DNA of 64,000 nt, taken from positions 82,273,735 through 82,337,734 of the forward strand of contig JAYESD010000002.1 in assembly GCA_036927565.1 (NCBI GenBank). The letters run 5' to 3'. Shown piece by piece: positions 32,870 through 43,597 of the stretch. Source of the stretch: Tuctoria greenei. Lineage: Eukaryota; Streptophyta; Magnoliopsida; Poales; Poaceae. How positions within the stretch are numbered: the stretch's first letter is position 1; each line of letters begins with the position of its first letter. The notes beneath the pieces are model-generated. The model did not search any database, was not told where the DNA came from, and worked only from the letters and a program-made list of their open reading frames with translations. A program made the position numbers and the translations under genes.

Positions 32870-34846
32870 TTGTGTCCCGCGTCTGCACCATCCAGGCTGC
32901 CTGGGAAGAGATCGTGGCCTCCATCGTGATCCTTTGTTGTTCCGCCGCGATCCTTTGTCGTTCCGCCTCCCTCCTTTCCTCCTCTTGTTGCTTGATGTTC
33001 TCTTCTACGTTTTGTCAGAGGGACTGCATCTCGATGTCTCTCTACGACACGCAGCGACCTAACGTGCCAACCGACAAAGCCTGCGTGGAGCTGCCTCTTG
33101 CACGTCTCGCCGCCCTCGAGTCAACAACTCCATCGAATATGGCGAGCCTATAAAAAAAGAGTCAGTAATATGAAATTGAAATATCATGAATACTTTCAAT
33201 TGAAAATGATAAAATGACTTATGAACTCACCTTCCTTGTGCTTTTCCACCTCCGCTTGTATACACGGCTTGAGGATAGATTGGTTCATGTTCCAAATCAA
33301 AATCTTCACTGTGTATCTTCCTAGCCTCCTCCCCGTACTTAGCCTGGAAAATAAGGAAACCGTGTAAGTTCAACAATCTATATAGTTATATTTAATATGA
33401 ATGATTTCTAAACTTACCAATCCGTCGACTACAGCCTGACTGCACCCCTGAGGCTGAGAAGGGTCCCTGTGACCTCCCTTCCATAACTCAGCAGGGGTCG
33501 GTGGCACCCCCGTCTCGCGCTCTTGTCAATACGCGTTAGTACGAACAATATATTATGAATATATAAACATAAGTTACATACACTTGCCATGCATTTAGCT
33601 AAACACAAGTGGTTATCTTGGCTGTGCTCGCTCTTCCCCTCGACCCCTCTGCACTCTCGAGCCTTCCCGGACTTATCCTTAAACTCATCGCTAGCTCAGT
33701 ACTGACAAAGGGCCCGAAATGCATCGGACCGACCCTGCAACCAGCTCATGTGGACCTACACATAGTTCTAGGTCATTAAAAATACCATTGAGGAAATTAT
33801 CTGAATAATTACTTACTACAGCACACGTACCTGTGCGTACTCCTCCACCGTCAGGTGCCTCTCGCTCTCTTGCTCGAAGTGTAGCACGTGGTGCTGGTTC
33901 GCCTTCAAGTGCTCATTAATAATTTGAACACGAGTGTTCGACAAAGCTTGTCGAAGCACCTTCGTAGTGTTGTAGTGAAACACTGTCCTCGCATCCTCAA
34001 ACATGCGAGGGTGGTTCAGGTCCTCTAAAATATACCTTGCCTATGTAAAGAATATATTGAAGAGATGTTCATTAAATGAGTGTAAGATTTAAAACTTAGA
34101 ATTTTTTTTAACATACTTACCATAAAATCGGCCCATACGGCCTCCTGAAAGTTGATGTGCTCCTTGTGATGGACATGTGCGTAGTCCTCCCATGAAAGAG
34201 CAGGCACCCCGGCGATGACCCCGGGATAGTGCAAATGCACTAAGGACCCGAGAACACTGTTCACCGGTCTTTGTTGTCTCTCACCGGTGAAAGATGCGTT
34301 GTACCAAACCCTGCAAGATATTTATTGATTCATTACTTAAGTAACCAAAAGAAACTAGAATTGAACACTACGATTTTTATTACTTGTCTCCGACCGGACG
34401 AATCATGATCCTCTGTGAAGGGACCACAGGAGGACTAACAAAGTGAGTCCTCCTAGTCCTCCGCGTCTGCTGGGGCGCCACTTCAGGTGACCCAGAAGGC
34501 TCGTCACCATCCAAGTCAAAGGGCTCAGAAACAGAAGGCTCGCTAGCTGAGGGCTGGCTCACCGAAGGGTAGCCAAGCTCAACTGGCGCCATAGCGTTTG
34601 ATTCAGTAGGTGAGGACTATAACATTCAAATGATTCATAAGTAAGTTTAGTTGGAAATTGAATTTGAATATTTTGTCAAAAAAGAGTGAAATTCACCAGT
34701 GACGAAGCTCTAGAGCTACTCAGAACGTGCCCCAGTAGCTGAGAGTGTCTTCTCCCAGTCGACGAGGCACCAGCGAAAGTGTCCTTGGGTCTAGAGTGGT
34801 AGAACCCCCTTATCGGCGGCACCTTCTTACCCTTCTTTGACGCCAT
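32870..34846 (-). pseudogene. CACTA Z second ORF (TNPA / Transposase_24-like)
   Basis: The minus-strand ATG at 34846 starts MASKKGKKVPPIRGFYHSRP, with a GT donor after ASSL (about 34697). Further exon-like blocks: VPSQRIMIRPVGDK (34592-34380); VLGSLVHLHYPGVIAGVPAL (about 34264-34130), typical of TNPA-type proteins; VFHYNTTKVLRQALSNTRVQ (about 34004-33830); WLQGRSDAFRALCQY-stop and CRGVEGKSEHSQDNHLC (about 33760-33600); PTPAELWKGGHRDPSQPQG (about 33520-33420); a Gln/Glu-rich coiled-coil end (33150-32870). TNPA-type proteins bind subterminal repeats and regulate transposition. The in-frame stop in the fifth block and the uncertain splicing make it likely inactive. Confidence 0.65.
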
Positions 34847-34935
34847 CCTATTTTAATAGATATACAGTAAATATGCAAACAAGATATACAAAATTCATGT
34901 TACGATCTTCAAGGAAAAATTGCTTGTAATCACAT

Positions 34936-37900
34936 TCAAAATTCATCAACATCATTATCATGTGCCCTATTCCTTAAACTAGCCCAACGATCTTCCATCG
35001 TGGCATGTTCTAATTTTCGTTTTCGCATATTATCTGGCTCTACATCTTCAACATCTCCAACTAATTGATCGATCCCTGCACCAAGCTTGATAATAAAAGT
35101 GTCTGACAACTCTTCTTCTTGGTACACTTCTTCAACATCTTCGTTATCATGGTATTCATCATCCCATGGAGTATATAACCGCTCACGAGGATTCACCCAC
35201 CAAGCACTGAGCTTCGTGCATGGATAAGGTAGATAATACACTTGTTCCACATGATGTGCAAGAACAAATGTATCGTAACCTCATAGTCGGCCCTTATGTT
35301 TCACTTCCACCATTCCAAATTGGTTTTCTCGAGTTCCATGAGTGCGATCAAACCAGCCACAGTCAAAGAAGAAAACTTGAAGGGTCTTATTTCTGGTAAA
35401 TGTAAATTCAAGGATTTTGTTAATGATCCCATAATAATCTGTTAAATTCCCTTGAGTGTCAATTTCTTTCGTCACAACACCGGAATTTGATGTTACCACG
35501 AGAGGACGAAGAACTTCAAAATGAGTTGTACGGAATCGAAAGCCATTTATGTCATATCGACCATAGCTTCTAACATTCACCAATCCATAAGGTAGCTGCT
35601 GCAAATCCTCATGGACATTGTGAGTCCGACACTGTCAAAAATGATCGTAAGTTAAATAACACTTCTTTAATAATTGTAATTTATAATATATAGAAGACAA
35701 GAGAGTATTACATAATCTCGAAACCAGGATAGGAAACCCGGCCCTCCATTTATTCCTTTTTTTTTGCATCCCTTCTACTTTTTTGGTCGTAGGTTGATGC
35801 TATGTGGCCAACATTCTCTATGGAACTTGCTGAATGTGAAAAAACATCTTTTAGAATATATGTATAGCAAAATATGTCGATTAGCACAAATGTAGGACAA
35901 ACACTTACTCGAAGTATTCCTTCCTGCATTATATATTTCCATACATGTAGAGTAAAGCAACAGGCCCGTCACATTCGGATAGCACGTAGCTCGTGTAGCT
36001 ACGAACGGTAGTGCCTCTCATTTGAAAAATTGAGAGGTCACTTAAAGGGGGTGCTTCATCCACATTGTACCTCATCGCCGAAGTATTGATATTGTTTTCT
36101 TCTACAAAGCAAACACTTGAAAAGTATCCTACTTCCTTAAGAGCATATGCTTCAGCGATGCACCCTTCCACCCTTGCCCTGTTGCCAACCATTGGTTTCA
36201 GATATCATAGCGCTCTTTCAATGTGATACATCCACCTGTATTTCATAGGACCGCCAACTTTAGCTTCGAATGGAAGATGGATAAGCATATGTTGCATTGG
36301 ATTGAAGAAACCCAGTGGAAAAAAATCATCTTACATAAAAGTATGGGTATCTCCTTCTCTAACTTATCCATGATCCCTATCTTGATTTCTTTAGCACAGA
36401 GTTGTCTATCAAAATAGCTGAGCTCGGGTAAAACCTTCCACACCGCATCATCTAGATAGCCCTGAAACATAACAGGTAAGAGTCTTTCCATTATAATGTG
36501 ATAATCATGACTTTTCAACCCAATGAGGTTTCATGTGTTCAAATTCATGGCTCGTTTCAGGCTAGCTGTGTAACCGTCTGGGAATTTCAAAGTTTTCATC
36601 CATTACATAACTTCTCTCTTTTTTAGATCGAAAATAGAAAGAAGCACATGGCTTCCCACCACATTCAAAGATTTCAAGAGTTTGACGGTGACAAATGTCT
36701 GCCAAATCTAGTCTAGATTTGTAATTGTCTTTCATTTTGCCAGGCATATCCATGCAAGTGCTTATGATACTTTCGCTCATGTTACGCTCCTGATGCATGA
36801 CATCAATGTTGTGCATTAGAATCAACAACTTCACATACGGTAGCTCCCAAAGTCCACATATGTGAGTCCAATTGTGTTCCTCTCCATAACATACAAAATA
36901 TCTAGGACAACCTTCATCTGGCAACAGTTTGTCCAACATATGAGAAATTTTTGACCCGTTGAGACGTTCCGGTGGTCCTTTAGTGACAATGGTGTTCTTT
37001 CTAAAGATATGCCTCTGTTGCCTAAATATGTGATTCGAAGGCAGCAAACTTCTGTGACAATCGAAGTAAGATATTTTGCCTCCATGAGTTAGTCAAAAGC
37101 ACATATCGGACATGTCAGACGACCGTGAGTGCTCCATTCAGAAAACATGTCGTATGCCGGCAAATCATGGACAGACCACAAATAAGCATCTCGAAGGTTG
37201 AATTTCTGCTTCTTGTAACTGTCGTACGCTTTGACTCTTGTCCCCAAGACTTCCAATTCTTCGATCAGTGCTTTCAACATCATGTTGAGACGTGACCCGG
37301 GATGATCAGGTCCAGGTACAAAGAGATTGAGAAACATGAACTCGTTCTACGAACAAAGAGCCGATGGCAGGTTGTACGGAATGACAAAGATGGGCCAACA
37401 GGAGTATGGTGTGGCATTTGCACTGAGCGGTGAGAATTCGTCTGTTGCTAATCCGATGCGAACATTTCTCGCATCACGAGAAAAATCTGGATCAAAACTG
37501 TCCAATGCCTTCCATGCATCATCATCAGACGGATGCATCAAGAATTCTTTGTTCTCACGTTTACCTTCTTTGTGTCATCTCATCTGTCTTGCGGTTCTTT
37601 TAGAAAGAAACAACCGCTTCAACCGAGGTGTCACAGGCAAGTAACAAAGCTGCTTATGTGCGACATCTGTCATCACATTATCGCCATTGTCATTAACAAC
37701 TTTGACATACCTCGGTTTACCATATTTCAAGCACATGCTCTCATTGGTGTGCTCTTTCCAGAATAGCATGCAGTTGTCTTGGCACACATCGATTTTCTCA
37801 TAGTTCATACCATGACCAGATATCTTGATCTTTGAATGATACATATCATTAGGCGCTTTGTGAGGTTGTGGAAGGATATCGTAGATCAATTTCATGAGAT

Positions 37901-38391
37901 CATCGTAGCAATTCATGGAAAAAAGTACTTAGACTTAATTGTCATAAATCTGGTCAAAAAACAAAGTACGGTCACAACCGTGTGTTCATGCAATGACTCT
38001 TGTGATTTCTTCAGCTCCTTGAAAAACTCCTCTGCCTCATTTGTAAGAGGATCCTCCGCTTCCAGAGCTTCTAGCATCTCATCCATCCTATCAACCTCTG
38101 TTATATCATCATCCTCATCCACTTCTCTATGACTCAAGATTTTGTCTCGCTGTGGAAGGTCCACACTTCATAATGTGGAGTGAAACCGTTTCGACATAAG
38201 TGAAACAAAAGATCCAATCTTCTCAAAAACTTGGTATTCCGGCATTTTGTACATGAGCACCGCACCATATCTTCTGTTGACAACAAAAATGCTCGATCCA
38301 AAAATTTATCTAACTTGATGTACCACTCATCCGAGTGACCACCAATTCTGCTATTCCAGCCAGTATACATCCAACTGCGGTCTCCACCCAT
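34936..38391 (-). pseudogene. CACTA Z transposase (TNP2-like)
   Basis: Minus-strand order: MGGDRSWMYTGW and RCSCTKCRN of the N-terminal domain (38391-38134); acidic linker (38164-37990); CLKYGKPRYVKV and LPVTPRLKRLF (37780-37575); RNVRIGLATDEFSPL and the YNLPSALC block (37500-37347); Transposase_21 core with DLPAYDMFSEWSTHGRLTCP (37190-37095); WTHICGLWELPYVKLLILMH and IDVMHQERNMSESII (about 36870-36770); SHDYHIIMERLLPVMFQGYL (36515-36455) with DUF4218-like sequence around it (to about 35930); DUF4216 with YYGIINKILEFTF and FDCGWFD (35604-35281); acidic C-terminal exon (35250-34936). Frameshifts and stops separate several blocks (for example after 38134 and at 37347), so it is a pseudogene unless some gaps are introns. 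Confidence 0.8.
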
Positions 38392-39389
38392 GTTTGACTC
38401 TGCAGTTTAAAGCGGAAGAAATTATCGTTAATGTATGCAGGATTTATCCTGCTTCTGACGAGACACCAAACCTGAATCCGAACAACCACCCGTCCGCCTA
38501 TTTAACAGTACACCCCCTATCCTGAATCCTATTTTTGTACATATAGTAACACTCAATCAATCAAATTAAAATTTTTAACCATAATCTAAAAAACAAAGCA
38601 ATTCAATTGAACGTAACAAATTTCAAATGAACTTAAACATAAACAATTTTATTATAAACATAGACATAAGGATTGACCTAAACCTTGCTAAGCAAACATA
38701 ATCTCAATTAACAAAAAATTGAACATAGGCATAACTAAACATAAACATAATTAAATCTAAACCTAGCTAAGCATGATTAACATAGACATAAGCACTACCA
38801 ATTTAATAGAACAATTCTTCCACTAAACAACAATTTAATCTATGAATTACACAATTCAATCAACTAATCATCAATTTAACCAATAAATTCAATCCTCTAA
38901 TCAACTAATCACCAATTAACTTCCCTAATTCAACACATTAAGCAGAAATTCATCAAATAATTCACCATAATTAAACAAATTGAACTATGGAGGAGGGGAG
39001 GGAGGGAGGCCATGTAAGGGGGGGTGGCGGCCATGGAATGTGGGGAGGGGGGTGTCGGCTTGGGGGTAAGTGAGGGGGTAGGCGCGGCCATGGACGTGAG
39101 GGGAGGTAGGGGGAGGTTAGGAGGTGAGGACGACCATTAGAAGGGGGGGCAGCCATGGATGGGGGAAGAGGGAGGGGGCGTCCATGGAGGGGAGAGAGAA
39201 GAGGAAGGGGTCGTCCATACCTTGAGGCGGTGGCGGCAGCAGGCGGTGGCGGCAGTAGCAGCGAAACTGAAGAAGCAAGCGGCGCTCGGGTTGGAAAAGA
39301 GAGGTCCCAACGGGGGTATAGGACTTTAATTTACGATGGCCAAGTGAATTATGTCGGCCCTAGGGTTAGTCGTTACAATTAACCTTGTT
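38392..39389. other. Z 5' region, AT-rich then G-rich, no gene
   Basis: 38530-38980 is AT-rich with repeated AATTCAAT/AACATAA motifs. 38985-39290 is strongly G-rich on the plus strand (runs such as GGAGGGGAGGGAGGGAGG), C-rich on the coding strand. This is probably the promoter and leader of the Z transposase gene. Confidence 0.55.
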
Positions 39390-39530
39390 TGCGACGACTT
39401 AATGTCCAGCCGTTGCAATTTAGCCGTCTATTTGCGACAGCCGATTGCGGGCTGTCGCAAATAGTCTTATTTGCGACGGCCGGCCGTCGCAAGTTAAACC
39501 AGCCGTCGCAAATGGTCGCGTTTCCTGTAG
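39390..39530. repeat. CACTA Z right subterminal repeats and terminus
   Basis: TTTGCGACGGC / GCCGTCGCAAAT boxes in alternating orientation, ending GCGTTTCCTGTAG. Counterpart of 31470-31960, but shorter. Confidence 0.8.
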
Positions 39531-39533
39531 TAG

Positions 39534-39847
39534 GAGTCCTAGTCCTAATAAAAGTTGAGTTAGAGTCCTAGAATGAGTCAAAATCTATTGTAACCGGCCT
39601 ATATAATACTCTCAACCCTATTGAAATATATGCACCTCGTACAGATAATAACGAATTCCCTGATTTCATACCCGGAATTACAACACAAACTTGGTCTTTG
39701 TTTTAATATTGTTGTACAGATAACAAATATCAGTAAACAGTAAGGCATCGCTCAAGTTAAAACAAAAGCACCGAAGATTCAAACTCGCCAACGCATGCAT
39801 ATCCACTAATCTTTTACTTCAGAGAAAAACCATGGCAATGTGCCTTG
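39534..39847. other. Flank between Z and Y, LTR-promoter-like
   Basis: Begins GAGTCCTAGTCCTAATAAAAG and contains CCTATATAATACTCTCAACCC (about 39597), which looks like the TATA/leader part of an LTR. I cannot place it in a family. It ends at the CACTA terminus of Y. Confidence 0.4.
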
Positions 39848-40235
39848 CACTACTACAAAAAGCATTTTCACAGGCGCCTCAATTTTTCGAACACAGGCGG
39901 TCCGTAAAAATTGCGATTGTGATGATGAAATGATAAAATAACCGCCTATGATGACTGAACATCACAGGTGGATTTTAAGAAAGAACCGCCTGGGTAAGTA
40001 CATTCTTTACCCAGACAGTTATCAATTAAGAACAGCCTGTGATGTATCAAACATCACAGGCGGTTCTTAAAGAATGATCGCCTGGGTAAATACATGATTT
40101 TCATCATTCTTTAAGAACCGTATGTACTGGTTCAATCATCACAAGCGGTTTTTATTGAAGAACCGCTTGGAGAAAGTCATTGTTTTCACAGGCTGCTTGT
40201 TAATTAAGAACCGCTTGTGATGCTGATAAGCTAAT
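39848..40235 (+). repeat. CACTA Y terminal and subterminal repeats
   Basis: CACTACTACAAAAAGCATTT terminus followed by repeated CACAGGCGG / ACCGCCTG boxes and TTAATTAAGAACCGC palindromes. Aligns with the reverse complement of 30906-31290. Confidence 0.88.
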
Positions 40236-40390
40236 CCCTTCACAACAAGCTCTTGTAGATGCAAGTAACGTCCGTGGCTCATCATTTGGATTGTTGAAAG
40301 CATCAATTAGAAGCCTGACGATCCTTGGAAGGATTTTCCCATCCATTTGAAGGATTTCTTTCCCTCCTATCCATTTGAAAACTTAGGAAG
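40236..40390 (-). pseudogene. Captured SNF2 fragment (motif V, second paralogue), minus strand, in Y
   Basis: Reverse complement corresponds to 30740-30905 in X: pieces of KILPRIVR-like sequence, a FNNPND-like block and CEGISL remain recognisable, but with indels. It lies between the subterminal repeats and hairpin 3, mirroring X. Confidence 0.65.
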
Positions 40391-40411
40391 ATGTTCCTTA
40401 CTTAGTTTTAA

Positions 40412-41185
40412 TGCCTAAATATATTGACTAAAAATCAGTACCTACTTTCTTAGTGCTTCACACAAGCGAGGAAGCGAACAACTTCAATCACAAATCTTAT
40501 TTTTACACTTTCATAGGGATTTAACCTTAATCTTTAATTCAAGCATAGATTTATCAATTAAGTGAAGCTTCCTTATCACACATGTTAATGGCAGTTATAA
40601 GTGAAGGATGTGCCGAAGCTAACAAAATCTGAATCGGACTGAAGATAATGAGATCTGCATATGAGTGTCAATGTCCAGCTTAGATAGCGTGAAGCTATGA
40701 TGGCAACCTTCAACAACATGAAAAGTGATGTTATGGTTATGCTTGCATCAACCAAGGCATGTTGTGAGGGTATAACACTTGTTGGGGCAAGCATAACCGT
40801 TATGCTCGAACAAGTGTTATGCCCTCACAACATGCCTTTGTTGATGCAAGCATAAGCTTGGCATCACTTTTCATGTTGTTGAAGGCTGCCATCATAGCTT
40901 CATGTTGCCTAACCTGGACATTGTCACTCATATGCAGCATCTCTTTGTCTTCAGTCCCATTGAGATTTCGTTAGCTTCGACACACCCTTCACTTGTAACT
41001 ACCACTAACATGTCTGATGAGGAAACTTCAGTTATTTATAAATCGATGCTTGAAAGATTAAGGTCAAATTCCTATGAAAAGGGTAAAAACAAGATTTGTG
41101 GTTGAAGTTGTTCGCTTCATCGCTTGTGTAAAGCACTAAGAGAGATGGTACTGATTTGTAGTCAATATATTCAGCCATTAGAACT
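40412..41185. repeat. Hairpin 3: long inverted repeat of SNF2 fragments, almost no loop
   Basis: Left arm 40412-40798 and right arm 40800-41185 are near-perfect reverse complements (about 385 bp each); the centre GCATAAC-C-GTTATGC leaves a single unpaired base. Composition as in hairpins 1 and 2: motif V piece on the plus strand of the left arm (REAMMATFNNMKSDV, ASTKACCEGITLVGA), HPSL piece on the plus strand of the right arm (THPSLVTTTNMSDEE). It could extrude as a DNA cruciform or fold as RNA. Confidence 0.88.
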
Positions 41186-41242
41186 GATAAAGTAGCATAT
41201 TTGTAAGTTTTTAAAATGGAGAAAAGAGAAAGAAATCTTTTA

Positions 41243-41370
41243 GGGCTTATTTGGGTGTACTCAATCTAATTGGATTGAAGTGGATTAGAGTGAAGAATGA
41301 ACTAATTTTCTCCTCAATCCACCTGAAACCACTTATATTGAACTGGATCCACTCCTATCCAAACAAGCCC
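41243..41370. mobile_element. Tourist-like MITE in Y
   Basis: Inverted copy of 27991-28116, with ends GGGCTTATTTGG and CCAAACAAGCCC, at the orthologous position in the SNF2 fragment. Confidence 0.72.
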
Positions 41371-41374
41371 TCAA

Positions 41375-41787
41375 ATGAATGGGAAGTATCGTCAGACTTC
41401 AATTGAAGCTTTTAACAATCCAAATGATGAGTCTCGGCTGTTACTTGCATCTACAGGAGCTTGCTGTGAAGGGATTAGCTTGACAGGAGCTTCAAGAGTT
41501 GTGCTTCTAGATGTTGTTTGGAAGCAAACTTTTGGAAGACAAGCCTAATCATCATAGGTCAGAAGAAATTTATATACACATACAATTTGATAACTTGTGG
41601 AACAGGTGAAAGTGATAAATATAATAATGTAATATTGTTCGAAGCAGAAGCTGAATTTAATAATAATCAAAACATGCTATCTAAAGCTGAAATAGAGCAT
41701 TGTTCTAAGTTCATTTTAGAGGATACAAATATATACAATATATATTTTAGTGCCAAAGTATTTGGAAACTATAAAGGAAAATATTAG
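41375..41787 (+). pseudogene. Captured SNF2 helicase C-terminal fragment (motifs V-VI and beyond)
   Basis: Plus strand reads YRQTSIEAFNNPNDESR, LLLASTGACCEGISLTGA, SRVVLLDVVW, GRQA, then after a deletion of about 8 nt IGQKKFIYTYNLITCGTGES. This is the helicase C-terminal signature of SNF2 proteins; the CCEGISL-GASRVVLLDVVWN and YTYNLI-GT wording is that of the DRD1/CLASSY subfamily, from memory. The frame then stays open to 41787 (89 codons from 41518), but the end is not recognised. ATP-dependent remodelers of this group recruit Pol IV or Pol V for RNA-directed DNA methylation. As a fragment without the SNF2 N-terminal half it cannot be a working remodeler. Confidence 0.78.
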
Positions 41788-41789
41788 AA

Positions 41790-43425
41790 AATCGAGTGCA
41801 TCTCGTTCTTCTCATGAGCCAGCATTTGAAGATATCGAGGAGTAGGAAGAAGACAGTGTCATGTATAATCGGCACACGGCTTTAGTTAAACCAGGAGTTC
41901 CAATATACAATCTTGAGGATGTTCCTCCTAAATTTGAGAATGGGAAGCCGTTCATGACATCCGTACAACTTAGCAAACAACCTGCCCTGCTCAAAAGAAT
42001 GCATGAGTGGTACATCCTTGCCAGCACAAAATATGATCTTTCTTGCGCCACATTTTCGTATTCTAAAAGATGCATTGTAGAGCACTGGAGCAGATAGACG
42101 AGTCATTTTATTTGAAGAGCTGCATCCCCTTTTCCATCGGGGCATGCTCGAAATCAACTTGCTACTCGTCTGGTGCTTGTAAGTGCCTCTAATATTTTGC
42201 ATTTGCTTTTTTTACTATACACAAACACATTTCATGATATTATAACAATTTTGGACTTCTTCAATAGGATGCAATACATGGATAATGAAAAGATGAAACG
42301 CAAGACAGGTATCCTTGACCCTACACGGAATGCAAAGACGCTATTCGATGTCAAGGCGGATCGAGACTCAACAAAGTTCAAGCACATGATTTTTTTTTTT
42401 TGAAAAAGCAATCGCAAAACTTAAGAAGGATAGAAGGACAAAAGTTGCAGCTTACATGGGACATGCAATGTTTAACTTTGTCAGAGACGGCAAGGACCTC
42501 GTAAAGGCTCCGTACCACTTCGAGTAAGTTCAACACGTGACATTGAAATAGTAATTATTGGTAATTGATAACACGTGTGTTTGTGTGTTTGTAGTGATCA
42601 CTACATAATGATCTTCATCAAGCCAACGCAGGGTTTGGCAACAGTCTTGCACTCGGCCGATTACCCACCAGATCATTACAAAGAATTCCTTTCCATTTTG
42701 AAACTGTACTTTTATTCAATAATTTTAATTTACACACATTTAGAATGTGTTGACAAGTTTTATATGACATTTCTTGTATTACAGCGCTTGGCGGTTTTAC
42801 GCGGAACGGCTTGGCGGTGAGAGACCTTCTAATACGAATGTATTGGACATTAAAATGTATTATGCTTGTCTCAAGCAGCCTGCTGGGAGTGTCTTATGCG
42901 GGTATTATGTATGCGAGCATCTTCGGACCGCCAGCGAATATAGACTGAATCGTGAGGATGTAAGTTATCCCTAATGTCGATATCTTATTTTCTTACTTTT
43001 GAGTTTCATTTTCATTGTAACTAGTATAGTTTAATACTTATATTCTCTGCTGTTCAATATTACCAGAAACATTATTTTTGTATTTTGATTCCAACTTTAA
43101 AATTCAATTGCTCATAGTACAATTGCTCCAAAAATACCAAATAAATTCCTGTATACTCTCACTTTGATCTATACTTTGAGATTGTTCAAACCAACACATT
43201 CTAAACCTTGTTATGTGTTTCATTGCCGCAAACGAAGAATGTGAACAAAGAATGGATGGTTTGTAGAAGTATTCCTGGTGGAGGAGCCGACAAGATTGCT
43301 GTTGAACTGTGTCAATCCGTACGTCATGAAATTTTGCACAAAAGAAATGAGTTCTTTGATGAGAATGGTGCAATAGTCGATGTGCCAGAACTTTGTGACT
43401 ATGCCAATAGAAACAGTTTTTAGTG
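41790..43425 (+). pseudogene. Ulp1-like (C48) SUMO protease-related gene in CACTA Y
   Basis: Exon-like blocks on the plus strand: KPGVPIYNLEDVPPKFENGK and LLKRMHEWYILASTKYDL (41861-42095), a frameshift into ILFEELHPLFHRGMLEINLL (about 42105-42170), MQYMDNEKMKRKTGILDPTR (42272 onward, spoiled by a T run and stop near 42390), AAYMGHAMFNFVRDGKDLVK to YHFE (about 42450-42523). A GT-AG intron (42524-42594) follows, then DHYIMIFIKP with catalytic His and HSADY with catalytic Asp, a second GT-AG intron (about 42709-42782), AWRFYAERLGGE and QPAGSVLCGYYVCEHLRTA with the catalytic Cys at about 42896, a third intron, and the C-terminal exon (about 43236-43424). The His-Asp-Cys triad is intact although the 5' half is broken. 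Ulp1-type ORFs are known passengers of plant DNA transposons. Confidence 0.72.
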
Positions 43426-43597
43426 AAAACATGTAAACTATGAGATGAATTATATATGTAACTTGTACATATGTATATTGTTTTAATGAAATTCACTTCT
43501 GTGAGATGACTTCTGTGATGATATTGTTGACTGCTGTGATTATATTGAATTGAACTGAAAATTAGAAATGACAACAGCTAGTACTGCATAGGTTATA
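43426..43597 (+). other. 3' flank of the Ulp1-like gene
   Basis: AT-rich and non-coding, with a TTTTAATGAAATTC stretch that could hold a poly(A) signal. It ends at the copia LTR. Confidence 0.45.

Larger units (their letters stand above)
31470..39530 (-). mobile_element. CACTA (En/Spm) element Z, near complete, coding on the minus strand
   Basis: Left end CACTACAAGAATCCC (31470) and right end GCGTTTCCTGTAG(T) (39530) are inverted. TAG occurs at 31467-31469 and 39531-39533, consistent with the 3-bp target duplication of CACTA elements, although the right terminal bases are degenerate and the exact end is uncertain by 1-3 bp. Subterminal GCCGTCGCAAATA boxes lie at both ends. Two genes on the minus strand: a TNP2-type transposase (38391 to 34936) and a second ORF of the TNPA/Transposase_24 type (34846 to 32870). 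Confidence 0.85.
39848..43597 (+). mobile_element. CACTA element Y, left end with SNF2 fragments and Ulp1-like gene
   Basis: Starts CACTACTACAAAAAGC at 39848; the next about 390 bp are the inverted counterpart of the X terminus. Then come a SNF2 fragment, hairpin 3, the MITE, another SNF2 fragment (same order as X in reverse) and a plus-strand Ulp1-like protease gene. No right terminus: a copia LTR begins at 43598 and is itself fused to the chromovirus LTR, so the distal part of Y has been lost. Confidence 0.78.

Noticed and set aside
39155..39382. Gly/Arg-rich ORF near the Z right end
   Set aside because: Product of a G-rich leader; no other support.
40412..41185. Hairpin as a classical miRNA gene
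   Set aside because: Arms of about 385 bp are far longer than miRNA precursors; siRNA-type hairpin is the better description.
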